A DNA stretch of 21,815 nt from the NCBI GenBank assembly GCA_030754315.1, contig JASMAO010000005.1, positions 1-21,815 on the forward strand, in the 5' to 3' direction. This document shows positions 15,833 through 21,815 of the stretch, one piece after another. Source of the stretch: SAR202 cluster bacterium (GTDB taxonomy: Bacteria > Chloroflexota > Dehalococcoidia > Lucifugimonadales > JASMAO01). The notes beneath the pieces were generated by a model. It saw nothing but the letters and a program-made list of their open reading frames with translations. It ran no database searches and had not been told where the DNA came from. The position numbers were made by a program, and so were the translations under genes. Each line of letters starts with the position of its first letter. Positions within the stretch are counted from its first letter, which is position 1.

Positions 15833-17658
15833 AAAGTGATGAGTCTTCGCCCGCTACCTATTTGATTCCCAGATTCCCCTGTAGTAGCGGGAATTAGGGA
15901 ATCGAATCCCCTTCTCAAAGAATCCATGCCTGAATCAGCCTGTTTTACGATTCCCGAATCTCTCAAACTGTATGTGTAAGGTTCGTTACGACTTCCTGAA
16001 CCAGTTCTGTCTATGAAGCCGTCTTCATAGAGCGATTTGAGCGCCTTGCTTATCGTTTCGCCTCTCCCTATGATTTCGTCCTTTATCTCTTTTGTCGTCT
16101 TACTGCCTTCCTGCAGCAACTCCAGTATGTCTGACTGCATCTTAGACATAGCCACAGTTTTTGCTGTGCCCAGTGCTGTAAGCCGTTCGGTGCCTGGTTC
16201 AAATGCCAGTACAGTTTCAGGCGTTTCGCCATACCGACCAACCGTGAAGACTGTGCGGCTGCCGTCCGGCTTACGTGTAAGGCCGATGAGGTGGTCAATG
16301 GTGGCCGATATACCAACACTGCCCATTATGGCGAATAAAGCATCGTGACCCGTTAACGAACGCCCGGACTTGGTTGTGTGATAAATCAAACAAACCGTGG
16401 TTGCCGTCTCATGGGCGAGATAGAGGAAAGGCTCAAGCCAGGCTTCAGTGGAAGTGTAGTCATTGGTTTCAAGTTTATCGGGACGTATGCGTCCAACAGT
16501 ATCGATAATCACCAAAGACGGTTCTTTCTTAAGAACTACCTCTCTTAATTGGTCCGTAACATGAGGACCAATTCTTCCAAAATGTATATGTAATGCGGTA
16601 TCGTCCTTTATACCGAGCCTTCTGAACGCTCCACGCACGTTATTTTCAGGTTCTTCAATTGCAAGGAGCAATACCTCCCCCTGTGTCACATTCTTACCAA
16701 GGAATGGGGTTCCGGTTGCCACAGCCATAGCCATCTGTCTTGCAAATGTGGACTTACCCACTTTCGGTGGGGCGGAAAGCATGGTTAATGACCCTTTTGG
16801 CAAGATGTTGTCAACGAGCCATTCAACAGGTTTTTCTGGTGTACCTAACCATTCCTTCGGGGGAATGAAATTTAGAGGGTTGGCATCTTCTACTTGCAGC
16901 AACTTCCCCGGTTTATACCTTTGAGTAATGTCCTGAACAAGTTCCAGTACCTCTTTTTCTGAGAGCGGCGGGTCACATACTTCCTTGTTTTCTGCGAGTA
17001 GGGCAGCTCGGATTGCATTCGAACCCAATCCTTTGGAATGCATTAATCCTGCCTGCGATAAAAGTGTTTTATGCCTGAGTCCCTTCTGAATTTGTTTTTT
17101 TAACTCTTTGGTTTCCGGAGAGACTTCAGGTTCACATAACTTGGTGACCAACCAGTCAGGCATGGGTGCAAGAGGTACATCGTCAGGATTTCTACCCTCT
17201 GCCCATCTGTAAGGTTTGCCGCTTGTATGTATGGATGGTGGAGCGATTACATATCCCCCGTCGCCTCGAATATCGATGCCATCCCCGAGTTTTCCTGCAC
17301 TGTTCCTGAGCCCTCCCGGAGGGTATTTAAAGTAATAGTGGTACCCTCCACCTCCAGTGAGGACGGCTGGGGTCTCAGGCAAATTACCGAATGACGAAAC
17401 AAGCCTATCCATGGATTTGTCACCACCAGCTGCGGGGTCTATATCGAGCACTCCAATGCCTGACATCGGGCCCGTTACAAAGGCAATGTTGGCATCTGGA
17501 TAGTCAATTGCCCATCTCTCTAATTGTTCTTCCGTGGGTAAGAGTTCTTGAAAGTCCTTCCATTTGGTTGCAGGCTTCTTAGTTCCCTGAGTAACAGGTA
17601 TGACGGACCAACCACGGTCTAAGGCAACTCGTGCTTCAGACTTAATCGTTGAGTTCAC
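15829..17658 (-). CDS. Prim-pol / RepA-like ATPase replication protein with C-terminal winged helix
   Basis: This 609-residue protein probably primes and unwinds the element's DNA. Residues 1-175 are a bifunctional primase-polymerase (archaeo-eukaryotic type): GWSVIPV near 16, metal-binding Asp72 and Asp74 in VLDIDP, YHYYF with His107, and the signature IDIRGDGGYVIAPPS (128-142). Residues about 265-490 are a RepA-type (AAA_25, RecA-fold) hexameric ATPase with Walker A SAPPKVGKST (Lys302) and Walker B LVIIDT (Asp386). Residues about 505-570 look like a winged helix (LLQEGSKTTKEIKDEIIGRG...LYEDGFIDRTG), perhaps for origin binding. The start is GTG 17656-17658, 17 bases inside the excisionase gene. 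All key motifs are intact, so it should be active. Confidence 0.92.
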   Translation of the reverse strand: MNSTIKSEARVALDRGWSVIPVTQGTKKPATKWKDFQELLPTEEQLERWAIDYPDANIAFVTGPMSGIGVLDIDPAAGGDKSMDRLVSSFGNLPETPAVLTGGGGYHYYFKYPPGGLRNSAGKLGDGIDIRGDGGYVIAPPSIHTSGKPYRWAEGRNPDDVPLAPMPDWLVTKLCEPEVSPETKELKKQIQKGLRHKTLLSQAGLMHSKGLGSNAIRAALLAENKEVCDPPLSEKEVLELVQDITQRYKPGKLLQVEDANPLNFIPPKEWLGTPEKPVEWLVDNILPKGSLTMLSAPPKVGKSTFARQMAMAVATGTPFLGKNVTQGEVLLLAIEEPENNVRGAFRRLGIKDDTALHIHFGRIGPHVTDQLREVVLKKEPSLVIIDTVGRIRPDKLETNDYTSTEAWLEPFLYLAHETATTVCLIYHTTKSGRSLTGHDALFAIMGSVGISATIDHLIGLTRKPDGSRTVFTVGRYGETPETVLAFEPGTERLTALGTAKTVAMSKMQSDILELLQEGSKTTKEIKDEIIGRGETISKALKSLYEDGFIDRTGSGSRNEPYTYSLRDSGIVKQADSGMDSLRRGFDSLIPATTGESGNQIGSGRRLITL

Positions 17659-17857
17659 AGGCTTGATTGTCCACTTGGTTACGGAGGTTTTCTATAAAAC
17701 GCTCAACGGAAGTCGTAGGAATCCTGCGGCATTTACCTACTTTTACTGACTCCAAGTCTCCCTTTTTGATTAGGGAGTAGGTATATGTACGACCGATGCC
17801 TAGCATTTCCATTACCTCGGGCACTGTTAGAAGCAACTTGTTTACCGAGTTTGTCAT
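17642..17857 (-). CDS. Excisionase-like helix-turn-helix protein
   Basis: This is a 71-residue DNA-binding protein of the HTH_17 / MerR-like excisionase family: LLLTVPEVMEMLGIGRTYTY (helix-turn-helix), SLIKKGDLESVKVGKCRRIPTTSVERFIENL (wing and closing helix). Such proteins bend DNA to favour excision or regulate their own operon. ATG 17855-17857 was chosen over the in-frame ATG at 17906-17908 because a strong AAAGGGAG ribosome site sits about 5 bases before it and the family begins here. It overlaps the next gene (prim-pol) by 17 bases and heads the leftward operon. The palindrome at 17919-17932 just upstream is a likely target for it or for another regulator. Confidence 0.88.
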   Translation of the reverse strand: MTNSVNKLLLTVPEVMEMLGIGRTYTYSLIKKGDLESVKVGKCRRIPTTSVERFIENLRNQVDNQACELND

Positions 17858-17918
17858 TGCGCTCCCTTTACGAACAGGTATGAAAAGAAGAGGTCTTTGG
17901 TGTATCATGACAAATATA

Positions 17919-17950
17919 AACTATCGATAGTTAAGTTAGTAAACTGATAG
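17919..17950. promoter_or_regulatory. Divergent control region with operator-like palindrome
   Basis: AACTATCGATAGTT (17919-17932) is a perfect 14-base palindrome. A related AAACTGATAG follows at 17941-17950, 23 bases after the matching part of the first (17918). Both lie in the roughly 108-base gap between the leftward excisionase operon and the rightward 356-aa gene. The AT-rich flanks contain TATATT (minus strand, 17912-17917), a possible -10 box for the leftward operon. A repressor binding here could switch the two arms together. Confidence 0.55.
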
Positions 17951-17965
17951 GATAAACAAAGTGTA

Positions 17966-19036
17966 ATGGACCCTTCTGGTGAGGCACAGATACTCAAGGA
18001 AATCGAGGTACTTTATGGTGCGCCACTTTCGCCGGCCATAAAGAACTATCTTGAGAAACGGGAATTGCTGCAAGATGCCCAGTTGGGACTCCAATCGATT
18101 GAAGACGTTGTTCTTGAGCTGAAGGAATCTTTCAGTGTGCCCGGCAATAAATCCAACTTGGCTTCGAAAGACGCCATTAGCGCTGTGGAATTAAATGAGG
18201 AAAACAGGGCATTCGCAGTATCTGGGATATTAGCTTTGATTGCAGGAGAGAAAGCTGCAGTGTCCGAATATCGAAACTCCTTTCTGAATGGAAAGTTCAT
18301 GTCCCCTAAGAGGATTGAATCTTGGATTAAGAAGAATGCAAAAGCTGAGGGAAAACCAACAAGGTTTCTCCACGGATTGCCGCTGGAAAATGAACAGAGG
18401 GTCACCTTAGCAAAAGATGGCAATGTGCGGGTGGAACCTCCGTTTAAGGAGGTAAGCTTCGCTCAGAGTTCTAAAGGTTACTTCATCTCCTACTGGTCGG
18501 AGGATGTAGAAGAGATAAAACGAGTTCCCGTAAGGGTTGGGGGGGTGTTAGACAAGCTCCGTTTGCTATCGGATGAACTCTCACTTGAACTGGGCTGGGA
18601 GCCACAGGAGGCGGTGGCCTTTGTTCTCTCGGGTCAGGTGCCTGTAATAGAAGCTATAAGGGTCGAGGTCCACATAAACTCAAAGCAACCTTTAGCTAAC
18701 AGGGTTCACTTGGATATTGACCCTACGATGTCTCCTAATCAGGTAGCTCAAGTCTACTCGCAAGCTCGCAAGGATTTCTTTAAAACCCAACGCAGACAAA
18801 CCCTCAAATCCCAAACACTTGCACTATTCCACGCAAAATATGTAGTCCACACAGAGAAGCCGCTTGACCGAAGAAAACAGCTCAAAGAGTGGAATAAGTT
18901 TTGTATGAACAGAAGTGGCTGGGAATCAGAATGGCAATATCAGGAAAGTAACCTGGATAACTTTCAGAGGGATAGCGTCAATGCATATCGCCAACTTACG
19001 TCAGGACAGTATCAGCATAGTATTGAATCACTTTGA
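17966..19036 (+). CDS. Unknown protein of the integrative element
   Basis: This 356-residue soluble protein has no signal peptide or membrane segment, and I do not recognise a characterised domain. The N-terminal third is helical and acidic. A middle part (about 210-245: LRLLSDELSLELGWEPQEAV, then AFVLSGQVPVIEAIRVEVHI) is followed by HLDIDPTMSPNQVAQVYSQA (about 254-273) and a basic helical C-terminus (RKDFFKTQRRQTLK, KEWNKFC). The pattern of a W-EP-EAV-FVL-G segment followed by a DP-x-x-S/T-helix module recalls hypothetical proteins found near integrases in Chloroflexota and other Gram-positive-related genomes. That is a memory-based impression only. It is transcribed rightward, opposite the excisionase operon and before the integrase. 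The ribosome site is weak (AGGATA, 14 bases upstream). Confidence 0.8.
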   Translation: MDPSGEAQILKEIEVLYGAPLSPAIKNYLEKRELLQDAQLGLQSIEDVVLELKESFSVPGNKSNLASKDAISAVELNEENRAFAVSGILALIAGEKAAVSEYRNSFLNGKFMSPKRIESWIKKNAKAEGKPTRFLHGLPLENEQRVTLAKDGNVRVEPPFKEVSFAQSSKGYFISYWSEDVEEIKRVPVRVGGVLDKLRLLSDELSLELGWEPQEAVAFVLSGQVPVIEAIRVEVHINSKQPLANRVHLDIDPTMSPNQVAQVYSQARKDFFKTQRRQTLKSQTLALFHAKYVVHTEKPLDRRKQLKEWNKFCMNRSGWESEWQYQESNLDNFQRDSVNAYRQLTSGQYQHSIESL

Positions 19037-19072
19037 CCAGGAGAAGGAGGGAACAAATAGATATTAACTAAA

Positions 19073-19100
19073 GAGAGCACCCCCGTAAGAGGGTGCCCTC
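19073..19100 (+). terminator. Hairpin after the 356-aa gene
   Basis: GAGAGCACCC (19073-19082) pairs with GGGTGCCCTC (19091-19100), with 9 of 10 pairs and an 8-base loop. It lies 37 bases after the stop codon. The strong GC stem suggests a transcription end point, but no T-run follows, so it may need a factor or may be part of the integrase leader structure. Confidence 0.5.
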
Positions 19101-19116
19101 AGGTCGTGAGCCTCAA

Positions 19117-19173
19117 TCGGCAAAGCAGCGGCAACTGCTGAACCGACGTCCCAGCGTAAGCCGGGCTTTGGCT
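19117..19173 (+). other. Two further hairpins in the integrase leader
   Basis: TCGG (19117-19120) pairs with CCGA (19143-19146), and inside it AGCAG (19124-19128) pairs with CTGCT (19135-19139) around a 6-base loop, with symmetric 3-base internal loops. A second small stem, AGCC (19159-19162) with GGCT (19170-19173), is followed by CTTTT. Together with the 19073 hairpin the whole 5' region of the integrase gene is structured, which could limit integrase expression. Confidence 0.35.
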
Positions 19174-19203
19174 CTTTTGTAATTTACAGGAGTATTGATT
19201 CCG

Positions 19204-20322
19204 ATGGCAAAGAAAAGAAAGGGTAATTCTGAAGGAAGTATCTGGCAGCGAAAGGACAGCAGGTGGGTAGCAGCCATCACTGCAGATAACGGGAAAAGGA
19301 TATCTCGATACGCCAAGACAAGGGCAGAGGCGCATAAGAAGCTACAAGTCCTCCTCAGTGAGCAGCAAAGAGGACTGGAGTCGAATACCAGTCGGCAGAC
19401 CATGGGAGACTTTCTGGTTGAATGGCTGGAGTCTCGCCGCAACTCTCTCAGGTCAACCACCTTTGCCAGGTATGTGGAGTTAATTCATATCCACACCATA
19501 CCCGAGATAGGAAGAATAAAACTTTCTAAGTTACAGCCACGCCATTTGGAAAAGCTTTACACCAAGAAACTGGAGTCAGGGTTGTCCCCAACAACAGTGA
19601 GGCACATACACGCAAGGATTCACACAGCATTGGAACAAGCGATGCGAAGAGGGTTAGTGTTCAGGAATGTGGCCGGCCTGGTGACCCCACCTAAAAGAGC
19701 TTTTAGGGAAATGCTATTTCTTACTCCGGTTGAGGCTAGAAAGGTACTTTCTGCCGCCCAGGGAGACCGATTGGAATCCCTTTACATATTGGCACTCACT
19801 TCCGGGCTCAGAAAAGGAGAATTGCTCGGGCTATCGTGGAACAACATAGACCTTGATAACCATAAGTTGAGGGTAGAGGTCGCTTTACTGACTGATAACA
19901 CTCTCGCCCCTCCTAAAACGGCTAAAGGTCGAAGAGTTTTATCCTTAACCAAACTTGCAGTCGACTCGCTCAGGAAACGGAAGATTGTCCAGATTGAGGA
20001 ACAGCTTTTGGCAGGTTCTGCTTGGAGAAACCAACGTAATCTCGTATTCACTAATTCGGTAGGAAGCCATCTCAATCCGTCGCACCTTTCTGGACGACTC
20101 TTCCCTGCCCTACTACGCCGGGCTCAAGTTAAAAGAATCAGGTTCCATGACTTACGGCACTCTACAGCGAGCTTGCTTTTATCACTGAATATTTCGCACA
20201 AAATGGTTCAAGAATTGCTGGGACATTCCAACATAGGCATCACCATGGACACTTACTCCCATTCCATGCCCGGCCTTCAGGAAGAAGGTATTGCAAGGCT
20301 TGACACGTTATTAGGAGGTTGA
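19204..20322 (+). CDS. Tyrosine integrase (site-specific recombinase)
   Basis: This is a 372-residue integrase of the Tn916/phage tyrosine recombinase type. ATG 19204 is preferred over TTG 19195 because the AGGAG at 19188-19192 is 11 bases away rather than 2. Residues 8-55 match the AP2-like arm-binding domain (EGSIWQRKDSRWVAAI). Residues 66-150 are the SAM-like core-binding domain, and 172-365 the catalytic domain. The catalytic set is complete: Arg203 (TSGLRKGELLGL), a Lys near 238, His315-x-x-Arg318 (FHDLRHS), His341 (LGHSN) and nucleophile Tyr351 (DTYSH). It should insert and excise the element at the tRNA-Arg gene just downstream, whose 3' end faces it. Confidence 0.95.
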   Translation: MAKKRKGNSEGSIWQRKDSRWVAAITADNGKRISRYAKTRAEAHKKLQVLLSEQQRGLESNTSRQTMGDFLVEWLESRRNSLRSTTFARYVELIHIHTIPEIGRIKLSKLQPRHLEKLYTKKLESGLSPTTVRHIHARIHTALEQAMRRGLVFRNVAGLVTPPKRAFREMLFLTPVEARKVLSAAQGDRLESLYILALTSGLRKGELLGLSWNNIDLDNHKLRVEVALLTDNTLAPPKTAKGRRVLSLTKLAVDSLRKRKIVQIEEQLLAGSAWRNQRNLVFTNSVGSHLNPSHLSGRLFPALLRRAQVKRIRFHDLRHSTASLLLSLNISHKMVQELLGHSNIGITMDTYSHSMPGLQEEGIARLDTLLGG

Positions 20323-20334
20323 ATTTAACTGGGC

Positions 20335-20356
20335 TGCTGTCAAAATTGCTGTCAAA
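20335..20356 (+). other. Tandem repeats, probable integrase arm-binding sites
   Basis: TGCTGTCAAA occurs at 20335-20344 and again at 20347-20356, exactly 12 bases apart, just after the integrase stop. Direct repeats at this place, between an AP2-type integrase gene and its attachment site, are typical arm-type sites contacted by the integrase N-terminal domain. No further exact copies were noticed in the window. Confidence 0.5.
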
Positions 20357-20425
20357 CCCCAAATTCGACGCCAGTAATCGATTGCCGAAGACATAAAAAC
20401 AGCGGGATTCACGCCTGAGAAAAAG

Positions 20426-20501
20426 TGGTACCCCTAACAGGACTCGAACCTGTGCCTCCGGTTTAGGAAACCGGTGCTCTATCCTCCTGAGCTATAGGGG
20501 C
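20426..20501 (-). tRNA. tRNA-Arg (anticodon CCU)
   Basis: The reverse strand folds as a complete 76-base cloverleaf. The acceptor stem is GCCCCTA with TAGGGGT. The D arm is GCTC/GAGC. The anticodon stem is CCGGT/ACCGG with loop TTCCTAA (anticodon CCT, reading AGG). The T arm is ACAGG/CCTGT with loop TTCGAGT. The terminal CCA is encoded. Its 3' end faces the integrase gene, the usual layout at a tRNA attachment site. The gene is intact, so the element must restore the 3' part on integration. A TACAAT on the minus strand (20524-20529), 22 bases upstream, is a likely -10 box. Confidence 0.97.
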
Positions 20502-20732
20502 GAGAAGTAATTCTAGGCACAAAATTGTATCAGATGGCGACCGTTTTTGATCCCTGATTTTCTGGAAAGTGGCGAACCTTTTTTATTTGCCCTCGCCTCG
20601 GCCGGCTTTCAATCGCATTTCTGCTTGAATGAGCATTAAATCCGAATAGCGTGTACCATCCTCCCTGTTAAAAACGCAACTAGGTACTGCTCAAATTAGT
20701 TCACTTTAAGAATTAAGGAAGGAGTGTGAATC

Positions 20733-21815
20733 ATGGGCGAGCTCACCGGAGAACAAATTATCGCGAAGGCACTGAAGACGCAAGGCGTGGAGCATGGATT
20801 TGGGGTTGTCGGTATCCCAGTTGGAGGTATTGCCGGTGCCATGATGAATGAAGGTATGACCTATCACGGAATGCGCCACGAGATGCCAGCCACATATGCG
20901 GCGCAGGCAGTGTCCTACCTGAGTGGGAATGGGGGAATCGGAGTCGCGCTTGCAGTATCAGGACCGGGTGTGCTGAATGCCGTAGGCGCCTATGCGAACG
21001 CATGGTCAAATCGATGGCCAATGTTACTACTTGGCGGATCTTATGAAAGATCTGGGCACATGCAGGGATTCTTCCAGGAAACTGATCAGCTGACTGCTAT
21101 GCGACCCTACTCGAAATTTGCTGAACGTGTGGAAGACCCGTACAGATTGCCGATCTATATTGCTGAGGCAATAAAAAAGGCGACTCATGGTACTCCTGGT
21201 CCGGCGTATCTGGATCTCCCAGGTGATGTTATACAAAATAGCTGGGACGAAGACAAAGTAATTTGGGCTCCCAAGGTGCTCAGTCCTAGGAAAACCTTAT
21301 CGGATCCGGCTGATGTTGAGTCCGCAATCGAGGCTTTAAAAACCGCTGAGCAGCCACTGGTTATTTTCGGCAAGGGCGTGAATAACGCTGATGCGGCCAG
21401 CGAGATGAGAGAGTTTGTTGAAAGAACTGGGATACCTTATCTCGCCATGCCTATGGCGAAAGGTATTATCCCTGATGATCACCCACAATCCGCGGCTGCC
21501 GGTCGTTCATTCGTGCTTCAAAATGCCGATCTGGTTGTGTTAGTAGGAGCTCGACTGAATTGGATGTTGCACTTCGGACTTCCTCCACGATTCAGAGAAG
21601 ATGTGAGAATAATTCAGTTAGATTTTAACCCAGAGGAAATCGGAGTAAATGTGGCGACTGAGGTTGCATTGATTGGTGACGCCAAACTCACTCTACGTCA
21701 GATGATTGATGTATTGGACAGAGATCAATGGCAATTCCCACAGGATTCAGAATGGTTGAATGAAGTGGGTGCCAAGGTGCGGGAAAATTCTGAGATTGTC
21801 CAGGAGATGATGCAG
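20733..21815 (+). CDS. Thiamine-diphosphate enzyme, oxalyl-CoA decarboxylase / 2-hydroxyacyl-CoA lyase type (3' end outside window)
   Basis: The first 361 residues of a TPP enzyme of the acetolactate-synthase superfamily run off the right edge; a full-length member is about 550 residues. ATG 20733 has an excellent AAGGAAGGAG ribosome site (20715-20724). The N-terminal pyrimidine-binding domain shows GFGVVGIPVGG (22-32), with Glu50 in RHEMPATYAAQA as the cofactor-activating glutamate, then VSGPGVLNA and PGPAYLDLPGD. The central domain contains GARLNWMLHFG (272-282), very close to the RLNWxLHFG stretch characteristic of oxalyl-CoA decarboxylases and 2-hydroxyacyl-CoA lyases. This makes an acyl-CoA substrate more likely than pyruvate. 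The C-terminal TPP-binding GDG motif is not in view. A CoA transferase such as the one at 79-2466 would be a natural partner. Confidence 0.88.
   Translation, partial: MGELTGEQIIAKALKTQGVEHGFGVVGIPVGGIAGAMMNEGMTYHGMRHEMPATYAAQAVSYLSGNGGIGVALAVSGPGVLNAVGAYANAWSNRWPMLLLGGSYERSGHMQGFFQETDQLTAMRPYSKFAERVEDPYRLPIYIAEAIKKATHGTPGPAYLDLPGDVIQNSWDEDKVIWAPKVLSPRKTLSDPADVESAIEALKTAEQPLVIFGKGVNNADAASEMREFVERTGIPYLAMPMAKGIIPDDHPQSAAAGRSFVLQNADLVVLVGARLNWMLHFGLPPRFREDVRIIQLDFNPEEIGVNVATEVALIGDAKLTLRQMIDVLDRDQWQFPQDSEWLNEVGAKVRENSEIVQEMMQ

Larger units (their letters stand above)
15368..20435. mobile_element. Compact integrated element at tRNA-Arg(CCU)
   Basis: The module contains a tyrosine integrase next to a tRNA 3' end, an excisionase-like protein, a prim-pol/RepA-like replication protein, a TubC_N-like small protein and one unknown protein, in two divergent arms. 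This gene set matches integrative plasmids, actinobacterial AICE-like elements or phage satellites in general plan. No capsid, terminase, relaxase or FtsK-like transfer gene is seen. The right end is set by the tRNA gene. The left end is a guess at the end of the leftward operon, because no long copy of the tRNA 3' sequence was found. The kinase and lipoprotein genes could also be cargo. Confidence 0.6.

Overview
The window looks like part of a chromosome from an uncultured, probably marine bacterium of the Chloroflexota (SAR202 / Dehalococcoidia-like). This is an inference. It rests on the mix of CaiB/BaiF CoA-transferase, HpaI-type aldolase, SelA-like PLP enzyme and oxalyl-CoA decarboxylase-type genes, very large surface proteins with Thr-Pro linkers, and a PGF-pre-PGF domain otherwise best known from archaeal surface proteins. 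No rRNA or other taxonomic marker is present.

Region 1 (1-5406) is metabolic. It holds the tail of an unidentified gene, a double-length CaiB/BaiF CoA transferase (79-2466) and an HpcH/HpaI-type aldolase (2612-3337), all on the plus strand. Facing them is a SelA/DgaE-like PLP enzyme (3464-4606, minus). Two gene remnants joined end to end follow: the C-terminal part of an FAD-dependent amine/amino-acid oxidase and the N-terminal part of a possible helix-turn-helix protein (4863-5406, minus). A thiamine-diphosphate enzyme of the oxalyl-CoA decarboxylase / 2-hydroxyacyl-CoA lyase type starts at 20733 on the far side of the island. CoA-ester metabolism therefore flanks the accessory region on both sides.

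Region 2 (5417-15381) holds two giant surface-protein genes on the plus strand. The first encodes a probable lipoprotein with an Ig-like domain, seven calcium-binding FG-GAP/VCBS motifs and a seven-repeat C-terminal propeller. The second encodes a 1973-residue receptor-like Ser/Thr kinase: kinase, SPFH-like domain, one membrane segment, PGF-pre-PGF, Ig-like, PPC-like and Big_5-like domains on Thr-Pro linkers, then a TolB-like propeller. A 67-68 bp sequence with conserved ends and pairable arms occurs before the first gene, between the two genes, and after the second. This repeat-gene-repeat-gene-repeat layout is the most unusual structure in the window.

Region 3 (about 15368-20435) is a compact integrated element abutting a tRNA-Arg(CCU) gene (20426-20501, minus). 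It carries a leftward operon (excisionase-like protein, prim-pol/RepA-like replication protein, TubC_N-like small protein) and, rightward, an unknown 356-aa protein and a tyrosine integrase. The divergent control region has a perfect 14-bp palindrome. Tandem repeats just after the integrase gene look like integrase arm sites. No capsid, relaxase or DNA-translocase gene is seen, so it resembles an integrative plasmid or phage-satellite-type element. The left attachment site could not be identified.

No intergenic gap above 300 bases lacks a gene except 20323-20732, which contains the tRNA and the proposed arm sites. The 256-base gap at 4607-4862 and the 20502-20732 stretch hold only possible promoter sequence that I can recognise.
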